Positions 17,651 through 27,307 of a stretch of DNA of 64,000 nucleotides are shown here, in pieces; position 1 is the first letter of the stretch; each line of letters begins with the position of its first letter. A program made the position numbers and the translations under genes. The stretch covers positions 372,001 to 436,000 of the forward strand of contig NZ_JABMKV010000001.1 in NCBI RefSeq assembly GCF_013204825.1. The letters run 5' to 3'. Under the pieces are notes generated by a model. The model was not told the DNA's origin. It searched no databases and saw only the letters and a program-made list of their open reading frames with translations. The DNA comes from Pedobacter boryungensis (GTDB lineage: Bacteria > Bacteroidota > Bacteroidia > Sphingobacteriales > Sphingobacteriaceae).

Positions 17651-18547
17651 ATGGCAAGACTTATTATACAAAACCTTAGCAAAAGCTATACAAATGGTGT
17701 AAAGGCATTAGATAATGTATCCTTAAATATTTCTAATGGGATGTTTGGTTTACTTGGTCCCAATGGAGCGGGAAAATCATCACTAATGCGTACGTTGGCG
17801 ACGCTACAATTACCAGATACCGGTAAAATATTTTTTGATGGAAACAATGTACTCGAAAACCCTCAACAAATGCGTGTACAGCTTGGTTACTTGCCTCAAG
17901 ATTTTGGCGTGTATCCTAAAATATCTGCTACTGAATTACTCAATCACATGGCAATATTAAAAGGCTTACAAAACACAAGCGAACGAAAAGAGCAAGTAAT
18001 GGCATTACTACAACAAACTAATTTGTATGAGGTAAGAAAACGCTATGTAAGTACCTTTTCTGGCGGTATGCGCCAACGTTTTGGTATTGCACAAGCTTTA
18101 TTGGGTAATCCGCAATTAATTATTGTTGATGAACCAACTGCAGGTTTAGATCCGTTAGAACGTAATCGTTTTCATGATTTGTTGAACGAAATTGGCGAAC
18201 AAAAAGTAGTTATGCTCTCTACACACATTGTTGAAGATGTGAATGACCTTTGTCCAGAAATGGCTGTTTTAGCTAATGGGAAACTTATTTTGAAAGGTAA
18301 ACCCGCAGATTTAATTTCAAAATTAAAAGGTCAGGTTTGGCATAAGGAAATAGAAAAATCAACATTAAGCGAATACACATCAACATACAATGTAATTTCT
18401 ACTCGAATGATTGCAGGTAAAATACAACTATATGTATTGGCTGATAATTGTCCAGATGTAGATTTCGAGCCATTCAATCCAGGTTTAGAAGAAGTATATT
18501 TTGCAGCATTATTTGGCATTCAGAATAAGGAGGGAGTAGTATGTTAA
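17651..18547 (+). CDS. ABC transporter ATP-binding protein
   Basis: This 298-residue ABC ATPase has Walker A GPNGAGKSS (about residues 37-45), the signature FSGGMRQR, Walker B LIIVDEPTAGLDP and a switch His in STHIVED. An in-frame ATG lies 36 bp upstream at 17615. The later ATG at 17651 is preferred because MARLIIQNLSKSY is the normal N-terminus and a -7-like box lies at 17622-17629, after the earlier ATG. The gene overlaps the permease/peptidase gene by 7 bp. It belongs to the subgroup that pairs with ABC-2 permeases fused to M1 peptidases; what is moved is unknown. Confidence 0.93.
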   Translation: MARLIIQNLSKSYTNGVKALDNVSLNISNGMFGLLGPNGAGKSSLMRTLATLQLPDTGKIFFDGNNVLENPQQMRVQLGYLPQDFGVYPKISATELLNHMAILKGLQNTSERKEQVMALLQQTNLYEVRKRYVSTFSGGMRQRFGIAQALLGNPQLIIVDEPTAGLDPLERNRFHDLLNEIGEQKVVMLSTHIVEDVNDLCPEMAVLANGKLILKGKPADLISKLKGQVWHKEIEKSTLSEYTSTYNVISTRMIAGKIQLYVLADNCPDVDFEPFNPGLEEVYFAALFGIQNKEGVVC

Positions 18548-21500
18548 AATCCATGTTAAAATTCGAACTGAAATATCATTTTAGCCAAATTTCCTTTATC
18601 ATAGCGGTTCTTTTATTTTTTGTATTAGGTTGTTTCTCTGCTGTTCAGGGAGGTTTTGGTGGGAGTGAAGTGCATAAAAACTCCCCTTATGTAATTACTA
18701 ATATTGTTGCGCTGTTTTCTTTATTTTCCATATTTGCGGGCACATTATTTAGTGCAAACGTAGTATTAAGAGATAACATTTATAAAATGGAATCTGTAAT
18801 ATTTACAACCTGCGTTAAACGTTTCCCTTATTTTCTAGTTAGGTTTTTAGGCTTATTTGTTGCCGTATTTTCCTTACTTGTCATAACTGTTTTAGGAATT
18901 TATATAGGTGGTTTTTTTGTAGATGCTGAAAATCTAGGTGCATTTAAAATTTTTAATTACCTACAACCACTTTTTGTGTTCGGTTTTCCAAATGTGTTAT
19001 TTTCAATAAGTTTAATTTTTTGCACAGCCATTTTAACTAAAAATGTTCGAGCAATTTATGCAGCAGGCGTATTGCTATACATTTTATACATGGCAGCTTC
19101 TATTTTAGGCAATTCACCATTATTAGCAACATCAACACCAAGAGCTGGAACTCCCGATATTTTACCATTTTTAATAGATCCATTTGGTTTAGCCTCTTTC
19201 TTTAGTGATACGCGTAGCTGGTCAGATATACAAAGAAATCAACAGTTATTCCCGGTAAAATCGGTTTTTTTAGCTAACCGTTTGCTTTGGTTGTCTTTTA
19301 GTGCATTAGTGATTACAATAAGTTATCGGCTTTTTAATTTCAGATTACAAAATCAAAGTCAGTCAAAGCAAAAAGCTAAAGCACAAAAACAAGTTAAACT
19401 AATCCCATTTAAACATTTCAATGTTTTCCCAGAGGGATTTTCCTACAACCTATCCACCTTCAAATCACAGTTTAAACTAGAAGTGATCTCCTTATTTAAG
19501 CACATCCCTTTTATGGTAATGCTTTTGTTATGGATATTCCTTTTCTCAGTAGAACTAAAAGATTCCATTCTATATGGCCCTTACGGAATTAAGTATTATC
19601 CCACAACTGGTGCGATAATAGAAGAAATGCGCTCAATGAAATTCAGCCTAGTGCTGCTTATTTTTTATGCAGCTGAATTAATTGCCAGAGAAAGAACGAC
19701 CAATATCCAATCCTTAATTTATAGCACGCCCGTTAAAAATTCAACATTATGGGCAGCAAAATGCTTAACATTAGGAGTTTTGGTAATAGTTTTAGTTACC
19801 GCAAATATCATCATTGGTATTGCTTTACAAGTGTTCAATGGTTATTTCTCCATCGAATTTCCTACATATCTTTCTTTATATTATTACAGCGCATTTCCAC
19901 TTTTCCTGTTTATAATCCTCATAGTTTTTATTCAAAACTTAACAACAAATAAATATTTAGGAATGATGTTAAGCATGGTGGTCGTGTTTATAGTTGTTTT
20001 TGCCCCAAGATTAGGTATTGAACATTTCTTGCTAAGGTTTGCAACAGTTCCCGATCTTCAATTCTCATATTTTAATGGTTTTGGACATTATTCCAAAGCA
20101 TTTAATTGGTATATGTTGTATTGGTTTGGCTTTGCTGGCATTCTTTCAGTTTTAACAATAAGTATGTGGCAAAGTAGTATTCAACTGACTTTCTTAGAAC
20201 GTTTAAAATCAATTCCAAAGTCAATATACAAATCAAAATTAGTTATGCTAACGGCAACACTGATTTGGATTTCTTGCGGTGCATTTATCTACCAACAAAC
20301 CAATATTGTAGGGAAATATAAAAATAAAGAAGCCCAGGTAAGCTGGAGTATTAACTACGAAAAAAAATATAAACCATTTGCTCAACTTCCTCAGCCAACA
20401 ATAAAATCAATTAAAACGCAAGTAGATTTATTTACGGATCAAAACAGGTATACAGTAAAAGGAAGTTATCGTTTAAAAAATGAAACCAAACAACCCATTA
20501 CTAAATTGTTGGTTTATTTGAGGCAAGCCGTAAATCATTTCGAAATCTCTGTGCAAAATTCTACGAAACATGAAGTAGATGCAGAATTTAATCAACAGTT
20601 TATAGATTTAAAAACGCCTTTACAGCCGGGCAAAGAAATAAATATGGATTTTTCTTTAGTAATTATACGATCTGGTTTTGTGCCTTTTGATCCTGAGAAT
20701 ACAATTGTTTCAAATGGTAGTTACATCGAATTAGAAAAATTTGTACCTCAATTTGGATACAATGAAAGCATAGAAATAGATGATAACAGATTACGAAAAA
20801 ATGCAGGATTGCAGCCCTATACAATTTCAAACTCTTATGATAGTATTTATCATTTAATAGATTTAGAAACGACTATTTCTACTGCACAAAACCAACATGT
20901 GGTTACTGTAGGTACATTGCAAAAATCATGGCTTGCTAATAATCGCCGCTACTTTAACTACAAAACAACAAAACCTATTAATTTCATGTTTGCATTAAGT
21001 TCCGCAAATTATCAACTTAAAAAAGAGAGTTATAAAGGAGTAATGTTAAGTGTGTATTACCAATTTGGGCACGAATACAATGTAAAAACCATGTTTAGCG
21101 CCATTAAAGATGCGTTAGATTATGGAAATGCAAATTTCAGCCCTTATCCGTTTAAGCAATTTACCCTAGCCGAAATCCCTCAATATAAAGGAGCTGCAAC
21201 CGCTTACCCCGGTCTTATTTTTAATGCAGAAAGAATTAATTTCCTAACTAATTTTAATGATAAAAATAAAGTAGACCAAAGTTATGCCATTACCACACAT
21301 GAAGTTTCACATCAATGGTGGGCAAATATATTAAGTCCGGCTTATGGAAAAGGTTATGCCATGCTTACAGAATCATTAGCTAAATACACAGAAGCTATTC
21401 TTTTAGAAAAGAAGTATGGTAAAATGTACCTAAGTAATTATCTCAGAGACGATAATAACATCTATTTCGCATATCACAACCCTAATATGCCAGAAACTCC

Positions 21501-22065
21501 ATTAGCACAAACGATGGGTCAAAATCAAGTTCATTACCAAAAAGGTGGGTTAGTTATGTACGCTACAAAAGAAATTTTAGGAGAAAAAGTAGTTAACCAA
21601 ACATTAAGTAACTTAATAATAAAACATGCTAATCCAAATACAAGAGCTAAAACCCAAGATTTAATTAGAGCATTATATCGACTTGCACCAGCAAACCAAA
21701 AAAAGTTTATAGATGATAGTTTTAACCAAGTGGTAAACTATCAAATGAAAATCAAAGTTTTATCCTGCAAATCACTAAATAACGGAAAGTTTATAGTCGA
21801 TTTACAAGTAAATATTGGCGAAAATAAACAAGGAGTAAATAAATTGCTTCCGCCAGATATGGATGTAGATGTCGCTTTTTTTAGCAAACCCGAAATAGAA
21901 TGGGATAGAAATACCAAACCTTTTTACCTAAAAAAACATCGATTCAATAAACTAGAAACAAAATTGACCATAATAACCAATAAAAAACCGAAAACGGTTG
22001 CGCTAGATCCTTATGCTTACCTACTAGATGGAAACTTAGCTGATAATAGTCAAGAGGTTAAATAA
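18541..22065 (+). CDS. ABC-2 type permease fused to M1 family aminopeptidase
   Basis: This 1174-residue fusion begins with about twelve membrane helices in two ABC-2 permease-like blocks (about residues 1-270 and 310-580). A periplasmic M1 peptidase-like part follows at about residues 620-1170. Zinc motif HEVSH is at 920-924, with the third ligand Glu in MLTES 20 residues after the second His, the spacing seen in this fused subfamily. The architecture is widespread in Bacteroidota and near LytTR or extracytoplasmic regulators, but its substrate is not established. It is the second gene of a two-gene operon with the ATPase and lies opposite a LytTR two-component system that probably controls it. 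Confidence 0.9.
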   Translation: MLKSMLKFELKYHFSQISFIIAVLLFFVLGCFSAVQGGFGGSEVHKNSPYVITNIVALFSLFSIFAGTLFSANVVLRDNIYKMESVIFTTCVKRFPYFLVRFLGLFVAVFSLLVITVLGIYIGGFFVDAENLGAFKIFNYLQPLFVFGFPNVLFSISLIFCTAILTKNVRAIYAAGVLLYILYMAASILGNSPLLATSTPRAGTPDILPFLIDPFGLASFFSDTRSWSDIQRNQQLFPVKSVFLANRLLWLSFSALVITISYRLFNFRLQNQSQSKQKAKAQKQVKLIPFKHFNVFPEGFSYNLSTFKSQFKLEVISLFKHIPFMVMLLLWIFLFSVELKDSILYGPYGIKYYPTTGAIIEEMRSMKFSLVLLIFYAAELIARERTTNIQSLIYSTPVKNSTLWAAKCLTLGVLVIVLVTANIIIGIALQVFNGYFSIEFPTYLSLYYYSAFPLFLFIILIVFIQNLTTNKYLGMMLSMVVVFIVVFAPRLGIEHFLLRFATVPDLQFSYFNGFGHYSKAFNWYMLYWFGFAGILSVLTISMWQSSIQLTFLERLKSIPKSIYKSKLVMLTATLIWISCGAFIYQQTNIVGKYKNKEAQVSWSINYEKKYKPFAQLPQPTIKSIKTQVDLFTDQNRYTVKGSYRLKNETKQPITKLLVYLRQAVNHFEISVQNSTKHEVDAEFNQQFIDLKTPLQPGKEINMDFSLVIIRSGFVPFDPENTIVSNGSYIELEKFVPQFGYNESIEIDDNRLRKNAGLQPYTISNSYDSIYHLIDLETTISTAQNQHVVTVGTLQKSWLANNRRYFNYKTTKPINFMFALSSANYQLKKESYKGVMLSVYYQFGHEYNVKTMFSAIKDALDYGNANFSPYPFKQFTLAEIPQYKGAATAYPGLIFNAERINFLTNFNDKNKVDQSYAITTHEVSHQWWANILSPAYGKGYAMLTESLAKYTEAILLEKKYGKMYLSNYLRDDNNIYFAYHNPNMPETPLAQTMGQNQVHYQKGGLVMYATKEILGEKVVNQTLSNLIIKHANPNTRAKTQDLIRALYRLAPANQKKFIDDSFNQVVNYQMKIKVLSCKSLNNGKFIVDLQVNIGENKQGVNKLLPPDMDVDVAFFSKPEIEWDRNTKPFYLKKHRFNKLETKLTIITNKKPKTVALDPYAYLLDGNLADNSQEVK

Positions 22066-22525
22066 ACTGGTTTATTTTTAATAAAGTTGGTGAAATCAAT
22101 TTTACATAGGTTGCGGTATATATGCTGAATTAGTCAGTGTATTGGTCAACTTCGAGATTAATTCGAGTCTTGTTCAGATAAATTGCAATTTTGGAAACGT
22201 GTATAAATTAAAACCAATAGTTAACCAAAGCCAAACTAGAACTTGACTGGGACTCTACTAGAACATAAGTCGCGGTAAGGTCGCTATAAGGTCGCCTTAA
22301 TGTCGCGGTAAGCATGAAGAAATAATTAGAAATTGTAAACGGAAATCGTTTTTATATTTGATGGTTTAAATATACATTTTTATGGAATATTTATTTCTAA
22401 AAATGCCGAAAGGTTCAGCATGACAGCAAGTAAATTTTTTCTGTCTGAATTTAAACACTTGCTAAATCTTTTTTATCGAATTTTTTTAAGAAATTTATCA
22501 TTAGATAAGCGGCTATAAATAACTG
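22066..22525. other. Intergenic stretch without a gene
   Basis: No credible reading frame is present in these 460 bp. The stretch holds an 11-bp-period tandem array (22235-22311, listed separately) and a short fragment GGTTCAGCATGACA near 22412-22425, which resembles the edge of a dispersed repeat. No clear TAnnTTTG promoter for the following gene was found. Confidence 0.6.
22235..22311. repeat. Array of seven degenerate 11-bp units
   Basis: Seven successive units are ACTAGAACTTG, ACTGGGACTCT, ACTAGAACATA, AGTCGCGGTAA, GGTCGCTATAA, GGTCGCCTTAA and TGTCGCGGTAA. GTCGC recurs at 22269, 22280, 22291 and 22302, exactly 11 bp apart. A similar array is at 56375-56417. Confidence 0.75.
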
Positions 22526-23332
22526 ATGGAAATAAAGCAATATAAAGAACTATTAACTTATTGGCATCAATTTACACACTTTACCAATCGCGTAATTGGG
22601 AAAAAATCTACCATCTTAGCTAAAACTACTTTCAATTTAGAAGAGCACCTTAAATTATATCATTGTATTGATAACTTTTTTTATGTACTAGCAGATAGTG
22701 TTAATCATACCATTGTTAAAGTAGGAGGTGGGGTAGAAAGCTTAACAGGATATAAGCCTTCGGATTTTGAAGGAAAAGGATATTACAGTACGCTAAAAAC
22801 ACATTCAATTTGGGAAATTTTAAAAATTACCAAGGGCGGAGTAAAATACTTCGAATATCTTTTTAGTAGACCTTTAGAGGATCGAAAGTATATCAAAGTG
22901 AATTATACATTCGAGCTTAAAACAAAAGATGGGAAAAGATTTCAATGCATGAATCAAAGCATTCCTGTTTTATTTAATGATGAGATGGAACCGATTTATT
23001 TCCTAAATATCATTACTGACATCAGCCTATTTAAAAAGGATAAAAATGTACTGCATTACATTATAGACAGCTCTGATATTCAAAATGTTAAGAGGATAGA
23101 TATTAATGTAGCCATAGAACTACCAATTAATGAGGGGGAAGAAGAAATAACCAAAGCTGAAAAAAGGGTTTTACGCCTCATAGCTGATGGATTGAGCAGC
23201 AAGCAAATAGCTAGCGAACTATTTCTTAGCCAACATACCATTAATACGCACAGAAGAAATATGTTAGAAAAATTAAAATGCACCTCTTCAAGCGAAATGA
23301 TTAAAAAGGGCATTTTAAATGGCTGGTTATAG
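22526..23332 (+). CDS. PAS domain-containing LuxR family regulator
   Basis: This 268-residue protein has a PAS-like sensor fold at about residues 45-175 (VGGGVESLTGYKPSDFEGKGYY, then FQCMNQSIPVLFNDEMEPIYFLNIITDIS). A LuxR/FixJ helix-turn-helix follows at about 203-265 (ITKAEKRVLRLIADGLSSKQIASELFLS and the recognition helix INTHRRNMLEKL). There is no receiver domain, so it is a one-component regulator, with the PAS domain sensing an unknown ligand. It is alone, with no adjacent operon to suggest targets. Confidence 0.88.
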   Translation: MEIKQYKELLTYWHQFTHFTNRVIGKKSTILAKTTFNLEEHLKLYHCIDNFFYVLADSVNHTIVKVGGGVESLTGYKPSDFEGKGYYSTLKTHSIWEILKITKGGVKYFEYLFSRPLEDRKYIKVNYTFELKTKDGKRFQCMNQSIPVLFNDEMEPIYFLNIITDISLFKKDKNVLHYIIDSSDIQNVKRIDINVAIELPINEGEEEITKAEKRVLRLIADGLSSKQIASELFLSQHTINTHRRNMLEKLKCTSSSEMIKKGILNGWL

Positions 23333-23360
23333 CATAATCTATAATACTCTTAATTCATAG

Positions 23361-23789
23361 CTAAACATTTGCCTCAGCGTATTTCTTAAAATTATCTAAA
23401 ATTGCTTGCCACCCTCCACGTTGCATTTCTAAAGAATTCATTTCCTCTGGCTCAAATGTTTCTATAATTTGAGTTGTATTACCTAAGCTTTTAAAAGTGA
23501 TATTTACTTTTCTACCATCTGCAACGGCATATTCTATTAAACTATGTTCGATCACGTTTGTGTAAACACCTTCAAAATCAAAGCTAAAACTGCCATCTTT
23601 AGCAGCCATAGTAGTTTTAAATAAGCCATTTGTACGTAAATCATTTTCAGCATGAGGAGCGTGCCAATCATCAGAAGCATGTGCCCACTGTGTAATATGT
23701 TCTGGTTTTCCCCAAAGTTCCCAAACTCGTGCTATTGGAGCGTTTACTACGCTTTCTACAGTAATTGTTGTTTTATCTGCTGTTTCCAT
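23361..23789 (-). CDS. SRPBCC (AHSA1-like) domain protein
   Basis: This 142-residue protein fits the START/Bet v1-like AHSA1 family. It begins TITVESVVNAPIARVWELWGKPEHITQWA and ends with a helix containing GGWQAILDNFKKYAE. The middle FDFEGVYTNVIEHSLIEYAVADGRKVNITFK forms the expected beta sheet. The fold makes a hydrophobic ligand pocket; the family is often annotated as polyketide cyclase or ATPase activator, but no function is proven. It lies convergent to the PAS-LuxR gene with 28 bp between stops. Confidence 0.88.
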   Translation of the reverse strand: METADKTTITVESVVNAPIARVWELWGKPEHITQWAHASDDWHAPHAENDLRTNGLFKTTMAAKDGSFSFDFEGVYTNVIEHSLIEYAVADGRKVNITFKSLGNTTQIIETFEPEEMNSLEMQRGGWQAILDNFKKYAEANV

Positions 23790-23910
23790 GTTTAATAGTT
23801 TAAATTAATAAGATAAAGGTAGGGCAACATTTTTAAACCCGTTAAGGGTAATTGCGACAAATATGGGGGTGGTTATCAAATAATTGCATTACAATTAAAA
23901 GTAATAAAAC

Positions 23911-23938
23911 AAAAAAAGCTATCATTTCTGATAGCTTT
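23911..23938 (-). terminator. Terminator of tRNA-Leu(UAA)
   Basis: AAAGCTATCA/TGATAGCTTT forms a 10-bp stem with a 4-nt loop. On the minus strand it is followed by a run of T, 17 nt after the tRNA 3' end. Confidence 0.85.
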
Positions 23939-23954
23939 CAATTCGATTTGTTCG

Positions 23955-24039
23955 TACTCGGAGCGGGAATCGAACCCGCACGCCTGTTGAGGGCACAGGA
24001 TTTTAAGTCCTGCGTGTCTACCAGTTCCACCATCCGAGC
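23955..24039 (-). tRNA. tRNA-Leu (anticodon TAA)
   Basis: Read on the minus strand, the acceptor GCTCGGA pairs with TCCGAGT and the discriminator is A at 23955. The anticodon stem CAGGA/TCCTG encloses CTTAAAA, giving anticodon TAA. A class II variable arm (TGCCCTCAACAGGCG) and a normal T arm (loop TTCGATT) are present. Confidence 0.96.
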
Positions 24040-24090
24040 TTAAAAGCGATAACGCTTTTAAAATAAATGCCTCCTGGTAGGAAGGCATTT
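24040..24090 (-). terminator. Two hairpins between tRNA-Gly and tRNA-Leu
   Basis: The hairpin 24065-24090 (AAATGCCTCC with GGAAGGCATTT, one bulge) stands 2 nt after the tRNA-Gly 3' end and is followed by T-rich sequence on the minus strand, so it probably terminates tRNA-Gly. A second perfect 9-bp hairpin (24040-24061, TTAAAAGCG/CGCTTTTAA) abuts the 5' end of tRNA-Leu and may instead be a processing signal. Confidence 0.6.
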
Positions 24091-24092
24091 AG

Positions 24093-24165
<73 letters not shown>

Positions 24166-24289
24166 ATTTGCAACATCATCCGATGTTATCCCTTTTGATT
24201 GTGACTTTTTAAAGTGCCTCTCTCCGTTTGGGAATGCAAATATAAACAGATTTATATTTCTGTCAAGAAATATTTTATAATAAATTTAA

Positions 24290-24781
24290 CTATATGGTTA
24301 AGTTATTGGCTTTCAGTACATCAAAAATTAAATCATTTTCAAAACCTTTGCTTTGAAGGTAGGTAATGAGCTTATATTTCCTTTTCATCGGTTCTTTTTC
24401 ACTTAAAACACTTAATTTTTTCTCGGCAGTTGCTAACAAATTCGCTAGGTATTTATCTCCATCAATACTATTCAGGGCTTTTTGAATCAATTTATCAGGT
24501 ACTTTCTTCAATTTAAGTCCCTGCTTAACTTTAATTCTTCCCCATTTCTTGATATTTATCTTACCAGAAACATAAGCCATCGCAAATCTTTCTTCATTGA
24601 TAAAGTTGGTTGTAATCAGTTCGGATATTAAATCTTCAACTTCGTTTTGGTGTAAACCATATTCATACAATTTATTGCGAACTTCCTGCTGAGAGCGTTC
24701 TTGGTAAGCGCACCAACTTTCTGCTTTAAGCAGGGCGGTTTTTTTATCTAAAATGAGTGGCTTATCTTTATGGGTATTCAT
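24290..24781 (-). CDS. recX: Regulatory protein RecX
   Basis: This 163-residue protein matches RecX, which binds RecA filaments and limits recombinase activity. It is made of repeated three-helix modules: ALLKAESWCAYQERSQQEVRNKL, FINEERFAMAYVSGKINIKKWGRIKVKQGL and LITYLQSKGFENDLIFDVL. An upstream in-frame ATG would add 12 residues, but the ATG at 24781 is preferred. recA is not in the window. It is divergent from murF-alr with 57 bp between start codons. Confidence 0.9.
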   Translation of the reverse strand: MNTHKDKPLILDKKTALLKAESWCAYQERSQQEVRNKLYEYGLHQNEVEDLISELITTNFINEERFAMAYVSGKINIKKWGRIKVKQGLKLKKVPDKLIQKALNSIDGDKYLANLLATAEKKLSVLSEKEPMKRKYKLITYLQSKGFENDLIFDVLKANNLTI

Positions 24782-24838
24782 AATTAATTGTTGAAATTCG
24801 TAAAAAAATAACAGCAATCAAGTATTTTTCTTTTTATA

Positions 24839-27298
24839 ATGAGCCAAGAAATTAATTCCATCCAGCGTATTGCCCAAATATTAAAAGCAAATGCAACTCT
24901 GCCGCGGCCAGAAACTGTAATAAGAAAGCTGTTGACAGATAGCAGGACAGTAATTGACCCAGAAGGTTCATTATTCTTTGCTGTAAAGGCGCAACGTGAT
25001 GGGCATGAATTTATAAGTAATGCTTATGAAAGTGGAATTCGGAATTTTGTAATAGCAGAGCCTGCTTATGTGCAAAAATACGCTAATGCTAATTTTTTGT
25101 TGGTCAATGATGTGTTAATTGCTTTGCAAACATTAGCCACTTATAACAGAAAAATTAACGATTTAAAAGTAATAGGGGTTACTGGTAGTAATGGAAAAAC
25201 AATTGTTAAAGAATGGCTCTATCAATTATTAGCTTCCGATTTTAACATCATTCGTAGTCCTAAAAGTTTTAACTCACAAATTGGTGTGCCATTATCGGTT
25301 TGGCAAATAGAACCAGAGCATACTTTGGGCATATTCGAAGCAGGTATTTCTAAAAAAGGAGAAATGGAAGCATTGGCTAATATAATCGCTCCAACTATTG
25401 GGGTGCTAACTAATATTGGCGAAGCACATGCGGAAGGTTTTGAAAATAAAACAGAGAAATTAACAGAGAAATTAAAGCTATTTAAAGATGTAGAACTGTT
25501 TGTATATGCACCAGAATATGTTGCTGATTTAAAGGAAGCTGATTTGCCTGGGAAAACAAAATTTTCATGGAGTACAAGTCAACCTGCAGATTTACATGTT
25601 TCTTTTATAGAACCTATTGAAGGCAAAAATTATATTCGAGCTACTTATCAGGATAGAGAAATTGAATGTTTAATTCCCTTTAGCGATAAAGCATCAGTAG
25701 AGAATGGAATTATATGCTGGGCAACTTTGCTTGCTATGGGATATACACCAGAAGAGGCAGATCTGCGCTTAGAAAAATTAACGCAGGTGAGTATGCGTTT
25801 AGAATTAATTAACGGTATCGAGAATTGTTCTATTATAGATGATTCATATAGCGCAGATATTTCTTCGTTAGCCATCGCATTAGATTTCTTAAACCTCCAA
25901 AACCAGCATCCTAAAAAAACATTGATACTTTCTGATATTTATGAAACAGGAAAAAATAACGAAGTATTGTATACAGAAATTTCAGCGTTGCTAGAACAAA
26001 AAAACTTAAATCGTTTAATTGGTATTGGTTCAAATATTTCTGCTTTTGCCGATTTATTCAAAATTGAATCATCATTTTATGAAAGTACGCAAGCGTTTAT
26101 AGATGAACTTCCAGGTATCCATTTTGCAAATGAAACCATTCTGGTGAAAGGTGCCCGTAGATTTGAATTTGGTCGAATAAGTAAATTACTTACCCAGAAA
26201 ATACACGATACAGTTTTAGAAATTAACTTAAACGCCCTGGCATCTAACTTACAATTTTATCGTTCTAAATTAAAGCCTGGGGTAAAAGTGATGGCAATGG
26301 TTAAGGCGTTTTCTTATGGAAGTGGAAGTTTTGAAATCGCTAATTTATTGCAATATCAAAAAGTAGATTATCTGGCCGTAGCTTACGCAGATGAAGGAAT
26401 TGCACTGAGAAAAGCCGGAATTAGTTTGCCAATTATGGTAATGAGCCCAGAGCCATCTGCATTCGAAGCAATGGTTAAACATAAATTAGAACCTGAGATA
26501 TACAATACAAGCATTTTAAAAAGCTTCCTTAATTTTTTACCAGAGTATGAAAAGGATTTTCCAATACATTTAAAATTGGATACAGGAATGCATAGACTTG
26601 GTTTTGAAAAAACAGATTTGCCAGAGTTATTGGAGGTTTTAAAAAATAACATTAACATAAAAGTAGTATCCATTTTTACACATTTGGTAGCTAGTGATGA
26701 TGCACAACACGATGGATTTACCACACATCAAGTGGATGAATTTTCTGCTTTATATGCTCAATTAACAGCAGTAATTGGTTATAAACCTATTAAGCACATT
26801 TTAAATACTTCTGGAATTACACGTTGGCCAGATGCGCAACTAGATATGGTACGTATTGGTATCGGTTTATATGGTTTCGATAGTGCTTTAGATCATAATG
26901 CAGGCTTGCAAACGGTAGCTATTTTAAAAACGACTGTCACTCAGGTTAAAGAATTAGCAGCGGGTGAAACGGTAGGTTATAGTCGTAAGGGTATTTTGCC
27001 AAGTGGCGGAAAAATTGCCACTGTAAAAATTGGCTATGCCGATGGGTATAATCGAAATTTTGGTAATGGGGTTGGTAAGATGCTGATTAATGGAAAGTTG
27101 GTTCCTACCATTGGTTCAATCTGTATGGATATGTGTATGTTGGATATAACTGGCCTAAACGTAAAAACAGGGGATGAAGTTATTGTATTTAATCACGAGC
27201 AAACTATAGTCGATTTGGCGAACCAAATTAACACTATCCCATATGAAATCTTAACCAATATCTCACAAAGAGTTAAACGCGTATATTTTTATGAGTAA
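24839..27298 (+). CDS. murF-alr: Bifunctional MurF ligase / alanine racemase
   Basis: This 819-residue fusion joins two cell-wall enzymes. Residues about 1-450 are MurF, which adds D-Ala-D-Ala to UDP-MurNAc-tripeptide, with the ATP loop GVTGSNGKT at about 113-121. Residues about 460-819 are a fold-type III alanine racemase that makes D-Ala: the PLP lysine is K489 in MAMVKAFSYGSG, the second catalytic Tyr is in VGYSRKG, and the SICMDMCMLDI motif is present. The MurF-Alr fusion is typical of Bacteroidota. Whether the racemase half is active should not be assumed without data, though its key residues are present. Confidence 0.95.
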   Translation: MSQEINSIQRIAQILKANATLPRPETVIRKLLTDSRTVIDPEGSLFFAVKAQRDGHEFISNAYESGIRNFVIAEPAYVQKYANANFLLVNDVLIALQTLATYNRKINDLKVIGVTGSNGKTIVKEWLYQLLASDFNIIRSPKSFNSQIGVPLSVWQIEPEHTLGIFEAGISKKGEMEALANIIAPTIGVLTNIGEAHAEGFENKTEKLTEKLKLFKDVELFVYAPEYVADLKEADLPGKTKFSWSTSQPADLHVSFIEPIEGKNYIRATYQDREIECLIPFSDKASVENGIICWATLLAMGYTPEEADLRLEKLTQVSMRLELINGIENCSIIDDSYSADISSLAIALDFLNLQNQHPKKTLILSDIYETGKNNEVLYTEISALLEQKNLNRLIGIGSNISAFADLFKIESSFYESTQAFIDELPGIHFANETILVKGARRFEFGRISKLLTQKIHDTVLEINLNALASNLQFYRSKLKPGVKVMAMVKAFSYGSGSFEIANLLQYQKVDYLAVAYADEGIALRKAGISLPIMVMSPEPSAFEAMVKHKLEPEIYNTSILKSFLNFLPEYEKDFPIHLKLDTGMHRLGFEKTDLPELLEVLKNNINIKVVSIFTHLVASDDAQHDGFTTHQVDEFSALYAQLTAVIGYKPIKHILNTSGITRWPDAQLDMVRIGIGLYGFDSALDHNAGLQTVAILKTTVTQVKELAAGETVGYSRKGILPSGGKIATVKIGYADGYNRNFGNGVGKMLINGKLVPTIGSICMDMCMLDITGLNVKTGDEVIVFNHEQTIVDLANQINTIPYEILTNISQRVKRVYFYE

Positions 27299-27303
27299 CT
27301 TTG
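27296..27303 (+). promoter_or_regulatory. -7 promoter box TAACTTTG just before the DUF502 gene
   Basis: TAACTTTG matches TAnnTTTG exactly and ends 4 bp before the ATG at 27308, overlapping the murF-alr stop. If used, the transcript would start at or inside the start codon region. The -33 element is weak. Confidence 0.45.
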
Positions 27304-27307
27304 CAAT

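Noticed and set aside
15054..22065. The LytTR system plus ABC/peptidase operon as a bacteriocin or quorum-sensing peptide locus
   Set aside because: No small double-glycine peptide, immunity gene or lanthionine enzyme is visible in or around the region.
22235..22311. The 11-bp array as a CRISPR or as coding repeats
   Set aside because: The units are contiguous without spacers, and 11 is not a multiple of three, so it does not encode a repeat peptide.
23852..24088. Short frames on both strands around 23852-24088
   Set aside because: They lie across tRNA-Leu(UAA) and its terminator and only reflect the structured RNA sequence.
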